A stretch of 64,000 nt of DNA from UBA2231 sp964415175 (lineage in GTDB: Bacteria > Elusimicrobiota > Elusimicrobia > Elusimicrobiales > UBA9959), in NCBI GenBank assembly GCA_964415175.1, contig CAYPYG010000001.1, positions 1-64,000 on the forward strand. Direction: 5' to 3'. Position numbers and translations under genes: made by a program. Each line of letters starts with the position of its first letter. Within the stretch, counting starts at the first letter, position 1. Below the pieces are notes generated by a model, which saw only the letters and a list, made by a program, of their open reading frames with translations, did no database searches and was not told the DNA's origin. Of this stretch, positions 50,045 through 57,800 are shown piece by piece.

Positions 50045-50632
50045 GTGACCACCAAAACCATACCAGGGGCCGCGCGGAGAAAGACCGCGGAACTGCGCGA
50101 GACCCGTATCCGGACCCTCGGCCGCCTCCCCGGCAAAGCGGTCTCCTTCCGCGTGGACGAGGTGCGCCTGCCCGACGGCAGGAAGGCCGTGCGCGGCTAC
50201 ATGGAGCACGCCGGGGCGGTGGCCGTCCTCCCGGTCCTGGACGACGGCCGCATCGTCTTCGTCCGCCAGCACCGCTACCCGGTGGGACGGGACACGCTGG
50301 AGATCCCGGCCGGAAAACTGAACGGTCCCGGGGACGATCCCGCCGCCCGCGCCCGCGCGGAGCTCGGGGAGGAGACCGGCTGCACCGCCCGCCGCCTCAC
50401 GCGGCTGCTGTCTTTCTGGCCCAGCACGGCCTTCTCTACGGAAATACTCCATATCTACCTGGCCCGGGGCCTCAGGGAAGGCGTCCCCTGCCCGGACGAG
50501 GACGAGTTCGTGGAGACCGTGATACTCGGTTTCAGGGAAGCCTGGGCGCTGGTCCGGAGCGGCCGCATCAAGGACGCCAAGACCGTGATAGCGCTGCAGG
50601 CGTGGAAGATAAAGGAGCTTGAAAACAGATGA
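50045..50632 (+). CDS. NUDIX hydrolase, ADP-ribose pyrophosphatase-like
   Basis: A 195-residue protein with the ADPRase layout: GAVAVLPVLDDGRIVFVRQH, LEIPAGKL, then a Nudix helix ARAELGEETGC (about residues 105-115). The helix is imperfect. The consensus Arg before the first Glu is Ala, and the G-x5-E element upstream has D for E. The two Glu of the EE pair are present, so metal binding remains possible. It starts with GTG directly behind a TATAAT box and overlaps the transketolase start by ATGA. It would hydrolyse ADP-ribose or a similar nucleoside diphosphate. Confidence 0.85.
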   Translation: MTTKTIPGAARRKTAELRETRIRTLGRLPGKAVSFRVDEVRLPDGRKAVRGYMEHAGAVAVLPVLDDGRIVFVRQHRYPVGRDTLEIPAGKLNGPGDDPAARARAELGEETGCTARRLTRLLSFWPSTAFSTEILHIYLARGLREGVPCPDEDEFVETVILGFREAWALVRSGRIKDAKTVIALQAWKIKELENR

Positions 50633-52608
50633 AATTCGACAACACCGACGAACTCTGCGTGAACACTCTCAGGGCCCTCTCCATCGACATGGTCGGCAGG
50701 GCCGACTCCGGCCATCCCGGGCTGCCGCTGGGGGCCGCGCCGCTGGCCTACGCCGTCTGGGCCGGCCACCTCAGGTTCTCCCCCGCCGACCCGCTCTGGA
50801 CCGACAGGGACCGCTTCGTCCTCTCCGCCGGGCACGGTTCCTCCCTGCTCTACTCCATGCTGCACGTCTACGGCTTCGGCCTGGAGATGGAGGAGCTCGG
50901 GAACTTCCGCCAGCTGGGCAGCCGCACGCCGGGCCATCCCGAGTACGGCCACACCCCCGGCGTCGAGACGACGACCGGTCCGCTGGGGCAGGGCTTCGCC
51001 AACGCCGTCGGCATGGCCCTGGCCGAGAAGCTGCTGGCGGAGAAGCTCAACACGCCGGAGTTCGCCCCGGTGGACCATCACACCTACGTGCTCGCCGGCG
51101 ACGGCGACCTGATGGAAGGCCTCAGTTACGAGGCGGCCTCGCTGGCCGGCACGATGAAACTGGGCAAGCTCATCTGCCTCTACGACTCCAACGGCATCAC
51201 GATAGAGGGCTCCACCGCCCTGGCCTTCACCGAGGACGTGAAGAAAAGGTTCCAGGCGCAGGACTGGCAGGTCATAGAGGTGGAGGACGGCAACAGCCTC
51301 GCGGAGCTCGACTCGGCCATACGCAAGGCCAGGCGCGAGACGGAGAAGCCGTCGCTGATAATCGCGCGCACGCAGATCGGCTTCGGCAGTCCCAAGCAGG
51401 GCAAGAGCAGCGTGCACGGCGAACCGCTCAAGCCCGAGGAGATAGCCGCCACCAAGCGGACCCTCGGCTGTCCCCCCGACCAGCCGTTCTGCATGCCGGA
51501 AGAGGCGCGCGCGCGCTTCGCGGAGACCGCCGCGGCCGGCGAGCGCGGCAGGAAGAAATGGCTAAAGCTCTGGAAGAAGTACAGCGAAGCCCATCCCGAC
51601 AAGGCCGCCCTGGCCAAGGCCATGCTGGGCGGCGAGGTACCCGAGGACCTCTTCAAGGTCCCCGAGAACTTCTTCGACAAGCCGGCCGCCACGCGCGAGG
51701 CCTCCGGCAGGGTCATCAACCTGATGGCCGACAGGCTGCCCGGCCTTACCGGCGGCTCGGCCGACCTCGGCCCGTCGACCAAGACGGATTTCACGAAGGA
51801 GCCGGGACGCACGCTGCATTTCGGCATACGCGAGCACGCCATGGGCTCCATCCTCAACGGCCTGGCCCTGCACGGCGGGCTGATCCCGTTCGGCGCCACC
51901 TTCCTGGTCTTCTCCGATTACATGCGCCCGGCCCTGCGGCTGGCGGCGCTGATGAACGCGCCGGCGGTGTTCGTCTTCACGCACGACGGCATCGGCGTCG
52001 GAGAGGACGGCCCCACCCATCAGCCCGTCGAGCATCTGATGAGCCTGCGCCTGATACCGGGCCTGCTGGTGCTGCGGCCGGCCGACGCGTGGGAAACGCT
52101 CTACGCCTGGGAGGCGGCCGTCAGGACCCGACGCCCGGCCTGCCTCGCTCTTTCCCGCCAGAAACTGCCGCTGCTGACGCAGTTCAGGGCGAAAGCGGCC
52201 GAGGGGGTGAAACGCGGCGGCTACATCCTCAAGGAAGCCGTGGAGACACCCGACGTGGAGCTGATCGCCACCGGCTCCGAGGTGGCGCTGGCGCTGGAGG
52301 CGGCGGACCTGCTGGACAAGAAGGGGCTGGCGGCGCGCGTGATTTCGATGCCGTCGTTCGAACTTTTCAGGGAGCAGCCGCCGGCCTACCGCGAGAAGGT
52401 CCTCTCGCCCGGCACGCCCAAGCTGGCCGTGGAGGCCGGCAGGACGGCGGGCTGGAAGGACCTGGCGGGCGCCGAAACCTCCGCGCTGGGAGTGGAGACC
52501 TTCGGGAAGTCGGCCCCGGCCGGGCAGGTCTACGCCGCCGTCGGGCTGACGGCGAAGCGGGTCGCCGAGGAGGCGGCCGCTCTGGCGAAGGGAAGGACGA
52601 GGGGCTGA
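50629..52608 (+). CDS. tkt: Transketolase
   Basis: The 659-residue single-chain enzyme contains all three domains. The thiamine diphosphate motif runs from GDGDLMEGL (157-165) to N188. SGHPGLPLGAAPLAYA (27-42) and GHTPGVETTTGPLGQG (107-122) line the active site, and the pyrimidine domain has GPTHQPVEHLMSLR. Transketolase exchanges two-carbon units in the non-oxidative pentose phosphate pathway. The ATGA overlap couples it to the nudix gene. Its end lies one base from the convergent lptG stop. Confidence 0.97.
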   Translation: MKFDNTDELCVNTLRALSIDMVGRADSGHPGLPLGAAPLAYAVWAGHLRFSPADPLWTDRDRFVLSAGHGSSLLYSMLHVYGFGLEMEELGNFRQLGSRTPGHPEYGHTPGVETTTGPLGQGFANAVGMALAEKLLAEKLNTPEFAPVDHHTYVLAGDGDLMEGLSYEAASLAGTMKLGKLICLYDSNGITIEGSTALAFTEDVKKRFQAQDWQVIEVEDGNSLAELDSAIRKARRETEKPSLIIARTQIGFGSPKQGKSSVHGEPLKPEEIAATKRTLGCPPDQPFCMPEEARARFAETAAAGERGRKKWLKLWKKYSEAHPDKAALAKAMLGGEVPEDLFKVPENFFDKPAATREASGRVINLMADRLPGLTGGSADLGPSTKTDFTKEPGRTLHFGIREHAMGSILNGLALHGGLIPFGATFLVFSDYMRPALRLAALMNAPAVFVFTHDGIGVGEDGPTHQPVEHLMSLRLIPGLLVLRPADAWETLYAWEAAVRTRRPACLALSRQKLPLLTQFRAKAAEGVKRGGYILKEAVETPDVELIATGSEVALALEAADLLDKKGLAARVISMPSFELFREQPPAYREKVLSPGTPKLAVEAGRTAGWKDLAGAETSALGVETFGKSAPAGQVYAAVGLTAKRVAEEAAALAKGRTRG

Positions 52609-52609
52609 A

Positions 52610-53695
52610 TCAAAGGGCCCGCGCCCGGCGCAGTCCCCACAGACCGAGCGCCAGGAAGAACAGCAGCGGACCGAAGGCGGCCGTGAACGGGCCCAGTATC
52701 TCCACCTGGCCGGCGGACTGGCCGAACATCATCGCGGCCCAGAGCAGGAAGCCGGACCCTATCGCGAGGCCGAGATTGAAAAGTCTGCCCTGGCTGCCCA
52801 GCAGCAGGACCACCGCGGCGCCGAGCAGCGCCATGACCGGGTTGGCCAGCGGCGCGGCGAGCTTGCCCCAGAGGACGGTCTCCTCCTCCGCCGACGGGGC
52901 GCCGATGAGACGCAGGCGTCTTATGCGCAGGAAAAGGCCGCGCATCGAGATCCCCTCCGGGACCAGTTTGTCCATCACCATGTCCCAGGGCGCGAGCGCT
53001 ATGTCGGAAATATGCGTTTCGCGGCGGGAAACCGCCGGCCCGGAAGGCAGGTACTCGGTCATCAGCGCGCCGTGGAACACCCAGCGCCCGCGGTCCGGGT
53101 CCCAGACGGCGGTCTCCGCCGAGATCTCCCCCGAAAGTTCCCCGGCGGCGTAGATATCGGCCGACACCTTCTCCATCCGGCCCGCCGCCCCGTCGAACAG
53201 CCTCGCCGTGAGGAACACCCCTCCCCCCACCGAGAAGGAGACGTCCTCCCGGACCAGGCGGCGCCAGTCGTCGTAACCCCGCAGGTCCTCGTAATAAAGT
53301 TCCTGGGACCTCATAAAGGCCGGGGGCATCAGCAGTTCCTGCGCCGCCAGGTGCAGGACGGAGACGCCCAGGGCGCAGGCGAGCAGCGGCGCCAGCATCT
53401 GTGCCGGGCGGTAGCCGCCGGCCAGGCCCGCCTTCCATTCGCCCCGCGCCATGAGCCCGCCCAGGGCGAAAAGCGAGGCCAGCAGCGTCGCCATCGGCAT
53501 CACCCTGACGGCGAAATAAGGCGCCTGCAGTCCTATATAGGAAAGAAAAAGCCCGGCGCCGGCGTCCTTCCCGGTGAAAACGGCCAGTTTGTCGAACGCG
53601 GTCCCGAAAAGGATGAGGGCCAGAAAGATCCCCAGGCCGAAAACGAAAGGGCCCCAGTAAAGAGAGGAGACGTACCTGAAGAAGGTCTTTCTCAT
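52610..53695 (-). CDS. lptG: LptG-like LPS export permease
   Basis: A 361-residue YjgP/YjgQ-family protein: three N-terminal helices, a large periplasmic beta-jellyroll and three C-terminal helices. N-terminal YVSSLYWGPFVFGLGIFLAL and VMPMATLLASLFALGGLMAR are conserved. With LptF and the LptB ATPase it extracts lipopolysaccharide from the inner membrane. It overlaps lptF by ATGA. No lptB, lptC or lptA is in the window. The pair itself is strong evidence of a lipopolysaccharide-bearing outer membrane. Confidence 0.87.
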   Translation of the reverse strand: MRKTFFRYVSSLYWGPFVFGLGIFLALILFGTAFDKLAVFTGKDAGAGLFLSYIGLQAPYFAVRVMPMATLLASLFALGGLMARGEWKAGLAGGYRPAQMLAPLLACALGVSVLHLAAQELLMPPAFMRSQELYYEDLRGYDDWRRLVREDVSFSVGGGVFLTARLFDGAAGRMEKVSADIYAAGELSGEISAETAVWDPDRGRWVFHGALMTEYLPSGPAVSRRETHISDIALAPWDMVMDKLVPEGISMRGLFLRIRRLRLIGAPSAEEETVLWGKLAAPLANPVMALLGAAVVLLLGSQGRLFNLGLAIGSGFLLWAAMMFGQSAGQVEILGPFTAAFGPLLFFLALGLWGLRRARAL

Positions 53696-54813
53696 CTGAA
53701 ACTCAGTTTCCTGCGCCAGAGCCAGGCCCCCGCCAGGGCGCCGGCCGCCGTCGGCGCGAACATGACCCAGGGAAAAAGACCGGGCTGCTTGCGGCTTAGC
53801 GCCATGCCGGCCACGGTCAGCCCGTAATAGAGGAATATGACCAGCAGGCTGGCGGCGAAGCCGGAGGACCTGGCCTTCGAGTCCAGCACCAGCCCCAGCG
53901 GGGCGCCGAGCAGGAAAAAGACCAGCGGCGCCAGGGTCACGGAAAGCCGGCTGACTATCTCCATCCGGTAACGGAGGGCCAGGCGGCCGTCCTCCACCCC
54001 TTCGGACAGCCTGGCGAGCAGCGCGGGCGTGGTCATTTCCCTGGCGTGCAGGGGCCGCGTTTCGGTCCCGCCGGAAAAGAAGGGCAGCAGCGTCCTGTAG
54101 GAAGTGAAACCGCCGTGCATGAGACGCGCCCGTCCGCCGAAGGAGGACTGGCTAAGCGTGCCGTCGGCCAGTTCTATCTTTATCCCGAGGGCGGGTTCCA
54201 CGCCGTAACGGCCCCGCGAGGCGCTGATGCGCATCAGCCGCGGCTGGGACCCCGGGCGCTGCACCCGCCGCGTCAGTTTCACGCCCCCGAGCCGTCCCGT
54301 CACGGCGTCGGCCTCGTCCGCGTAGAAGGTCCAGTCGGCTATCCTGCGGAAAGTCCGCGGCTTGAGCTCGATATGCGTTATGCGGGAGACCATCGCCTCG
54401 ACATGGTCGTTGGAACGCTTGAGGCTGACCGGGCCGGCCCAGTTCCCGAGCGCCGCGGTAAGCGCCGCGGCGCCCGCCGCGGCCAGGAGCAGCGGCGCCA
54501 GGACGCGCCCGAAGGAGAAGCCCGACGCGCGCAGCGCCATGATCTCGCCGTCGCGGGAAAGCTGGCCCAGGCCCAGGAGCAGCGCCATGAGGAAAGCGAT
54601 CGGCAGCACGAGGGTCATGACGTTGGGCAGCAGGAAGAGGAGCGTCCGCGACATGAGCGGGAAGGAAAAGCCGTGCAGGACCCCCTCGTGCAGTATCTGG
54701 AGGAAGTTGACCATTACGATGAGCGCGGAGAAGATGAAGACCGAAAGCAGGAAAAAGCCGCCGAAGACCTTCAGCACATAGCGCTGCGCGACAGTTATCC
54801 TCATCGTTTCCAT
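53692..54813 (-). CDS. lptF: LptF-like LPS export permease
   Basis: The 373-residue partner of LptG has the same layout: ITVAQRYVLKVFGGFFLLSV at the start, VLPIAFLMALLLGLGQLSRD near residue 75 and EIMALRASGFSFGRVLAPLL just after, the coupling helix region that contacts LptB. Two ATGs (54813 and 54804) are possible; the first is used here, but the second (MRITVAQRY) is equally plausible. It is divergent from the SprA-like gene and shares the AT-rich promoter at 54815-54843. Confidence 0.87.
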   Translation of the reverse strand: METMRITVAQRYVLKVFGGFFLLSVFIFSALIVMVNFLQILHEGVLHGFSFPLMSRTLLFLLPNVMTLVLPIAFLMALLLGLGQLSRDGEIMALRASGFSFGRVLAPLLLAAAGAAALTAALGNWAGPVSLKRSNDHVEAMVSRITHIELKPRTFRRIADWTFYADEADAVTGRLGGVKLTRRVQRPGSQPRLMRISASRGRYGVEPALGIKIELADGTLSQSSFGGRARLMHGGFTSYRTLLPFFSGGTETRPLHAREMTTPALLARLSEGVEDGRLALRYRMEIVSRLSVTLAPLVFFLLGAPLGLVLDSKARSSGFAASLLVIFLYYGLTVAGMALSRKQPGLFPWVMFAPTAAGALAGAWLWRRKLSFR

Positions 54814-54829
54814 TCTATTATATATTTTG

Positions 54830-54835
54830 ATTATA
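54830..54835 (-). promoter_or_regulatory. -10 box for lptF-lptG
   Basis: On the minus strand this is TATAAT, with a predicted start near 54823 and about 10 bases of leader before ATG 54813. A second minus-strand TATAAT (54822-54817) could serve ATG 54804. The first box interlocks with the plus-strand box. Confidence 0.45.
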
Positions 54836-54837
54836 AT
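54832..54837 (+). promoter_or_regulatory. -10 box of the sprA-like unit; leaderless position
   Basis: TATAAT ends 6 bases before ATG 54844, which equals the predicted transcription start. That ATG opens a 17-codon frame, not the large gene itself. Confidence 0.55.
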
Positions 54838-54843
54838 ACTACG

Positions 54844-54897
54844 ATGACCGTACGGCGGGCAGCGAGCCGCCGCGCGCTTTCGCTCGTCGCCACGTGA
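54844..54897 (+). CDS. Candidate leaderless 17-residue leader peptide
   Basis: ATG 54844 starts MTVRRAASRRALSLVAT and stops at TGA 54895-54897, overlapping the GTG of the SprA-like gene (GTGA). The start codon falls exactly at the predicted transcription start. It is in a different frame from the large gene. The GTG at 54894 has no Shine-Dalgarno of its own, so translation of the large gene may depend on ribosomes finishing this short frame. The peptide is Arg/Ala-rich and has no recognised motif. It may simply be chance. Confidence 0.4.
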   Translation: MTVRRAASRRALSLVAT

Positions 54898-57800
54898 AAA
54901 AAGTCCTGCCGCTCATACTTCTTCTTTCGGCCGCCCCGTCGCGGGCGGAGGAGCACTATTCCGCTCCCCCTCCGCCGCCGTCCGGCAGGTTCCTGCTGCT
55001 CGACAGGGAGGACTCCTCCTCCCTTTTCCCGCCGGCCGCCGAAGAGGAGGCCGGGCCGGAGAGCGGAGAGGGCGGACTGGACCGGCTGCTGGACCGCCTG
55101 CCGGTCTCGGACTATTCCCAGGAGAGGTGGAACAAGGTCCGCGGCGACATCGAGACCGGCCGCTTCCAGCGGGAGGAAACGCCGCCGCTGGCCCGCGTGG
55201 CCGTCTCCACCGACACCCCGCTGTCCCCTCCGCCGGAACTGGAGTTCAGGGAATCGGGCACCACGCTCTCCCTGACGGGCCGCAAGGTCATCGGCTTCAA
55301 CTACAGCGGCAAACGCTACATGAAGGAACAGACCACCGTCATACGGCCGCGCTCGCTGAGCCTTTTCGAGATAAGCCAGCAGCTGCAGGTGCGCATGCAG
55401 GGCAAGGTCGGGCAGAAGATAACCGTCAACGTGGACTACGACGACACCAAGGAGGACAGGCAGGACATCTCCGTCGTCTACCAGGGCGATCCCAACGAGG
55501 TCGTGCAGAACGTCTCGTTCGGCGACATAGACCTTTCCCTGCCCTCGACCGAGTTCGTTTCCTACAACAAGCAGCTCTTCGGCATCAGGGCCGACCTGCG
55601 CGCCAAGGGCTTCGCGCTGACCTTCATCGGCTCGCGCACCAAGGGCCAGACCAAGGTGAAGCAGTACACCGGCAACACGCAGTTCCAGACCGTGGACGTC
55701 CAGGACGTCAACTACCTGCGCCGGCGCTACTACGACGTGGCCTTCCGCGATTACGCCTATTTCCCCTCCTCCGAGGGACTCCCGGCGGGCCGGCTGCCCA
55801 TCAAACCCGGCTCCGAGTCCGTCTACATAGACCGGCAGAGCGCGGCCGCCGTCGACAATATCACGATCTCCTCGATAACCGCCGACGACCTGGCGCTGCA
55901 GACAACGACCTACACCGGCCGTTTCCAGCGGCTCAGCCCCGGCATCGACTACACGATGGACTACTCCAAGGGCATACTGACCTTCAGCCAGACGCTGAAC
56001 GTCCAGGACGTCGTCATCATAGACTACGTCAACGCGAACGGCACGCTGCTCTCGCAGAACACCTCTTCCATAACGGTCAACACCGGCGGCACCCTGCGGC
56101 CCAAGCTGGTCAAGACCCGCAACGACGCCCCGATCAACTCCGGTTCGCTGACCGACGACGATTTCGCCGCCCAGGCCGGCTGGAACCGCGAGATAAAGAC
56201 CTATTATTCGATAGGCCAGACCAACCTGGTGCGCGACGACGGCCGCGGCAGCTTCACGCTCAAGCTGCAGGACTTCAACCGCAACGAGGTCTCCGCGCCG
56301 GGCACCGACGGCAACCCGGTAAAATACCCCGACAACATAGAAGTGGACTTCGAGCAGGGCGTCTTCAAGCTCAAATACCCTTTCCAGGACCCGGAACTGG
56401 CCGGCACGGCCGACCGGCAGATCTATTCGGCCGCCCCGGCCGCGCGGCGGCTCTTCCGCGTGGAGTATTCCTACAGGTTCAAGACCTTCCTGCTGGAGCC
56501 CTCCATAGTCGTGAATTCCGAGATCGTGACCGTGGACAAGCAGAGGCTGCGCAAGAACGAGGAATACTTCATCGACTACGACTCGGGCTTCATCACCTTC
56601 TACTACCCCGACCGCATAGGCCAGAACAGCGCGATAGAGATCAGCTACGAGGTCTCGCCCTTCGGAGGGGCCGGCAATCTCTCGCTGGTGGGCGGCCGCG
56701 TGTCCTACGACTTCGGCTCCAGGCTCTCGCTGGGCAGTTCGCTCCTCTACCAGGGCGGCATCAAGGCCAAGTCCGTGCCCAGCGTGACCGACCTGACCAG
56801 CAGCATGTTCGTCTACGAGGGCGACGTACAGCTCAAGAACCTCAACCTCTTCGGCCTGAGGATGACCCTGGGCGGCGAGATAGCCCAGTCCAGGCTCAAC
56901 CCCAACCTCAACGACTACGCGCTGGTGGACAACATGGAGGGCGTCAAGCAGGAGGATGCGCCCTCCATGGACAGGAACTTCTGGTTCATAGCGGCCAACC
57001 CGCCCGGCTCGGTCGACACTTCGGCGGACCCGGCGTCGGTCGCCTGGAACACCGTGGAGATCAAGGCGCGCGACATAAACCCTTCGGCCACTTCCGACGG
57101 GACGCAGCAGGTCCTCTCGGTCTCCTACGACTTCACGCTCTCCAACGAGGTCTCCATCGTCTACCCGCTTTCGGCGACCGGGCTGGACTTCACCCAGAAG
57201 ACGGCGCTCGAGATGGTGCTGCAGGGCCAGGGCGCCGGCGGACCGGAGGTGAACCTGCACTTCGGCCAGATAGACGAGGACGCGGACGGACGCGGCGGAC
57301 AGAACTTCGCCTGCTCCAGCGGACTGGCGCTGTTCGGAGCGCCCAGAAGCGAGGACCTCAACTGCGACGGCCAGCTCTCCAGCACGGAGGACATCGGCTG
57401 GGAATACGCGCCGGCCGGCAAGGGCTCCACGCGCTACGGGGCCAATAACGGACGCATAGACTCGGCCGACCTCAACCGCAACGGCCGCCTGGACCCGCAG
57501 GACTTCAGCGGCGGTTCTTTCGGCTATGTCACCGGCACCAAGTTCACCGACACCACGGATTCCGCCCAGAAGAACGCGGTGGATTCAACGGAGTGGCGCA
57601 CCTGGAACATGCCGCTGTTCATCGCCTCCACCGAGACCTACAAGTGGAACGCGGTCAAGCAGCTGCGCCTGACGCTGCGCAAGGCGGCGGGCGGCTCCAA
57701 TTCGGGCACGGTGCGCTTCGCGCGCATCGCGGCCGTCGGCAACACCTGGACGGTGCAGCAGAGCACGACCACGGGGACCCTGCAGCTCCTGGGCGTCAAC

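Noticed and set aside
55127..57448. A 773-codon frame within the SprA-like gene
   Set aside because: It is Arg/Gly/Pro/His-rich with no signal or fold, as expected for a +2 shadow of a GC-rich gene.
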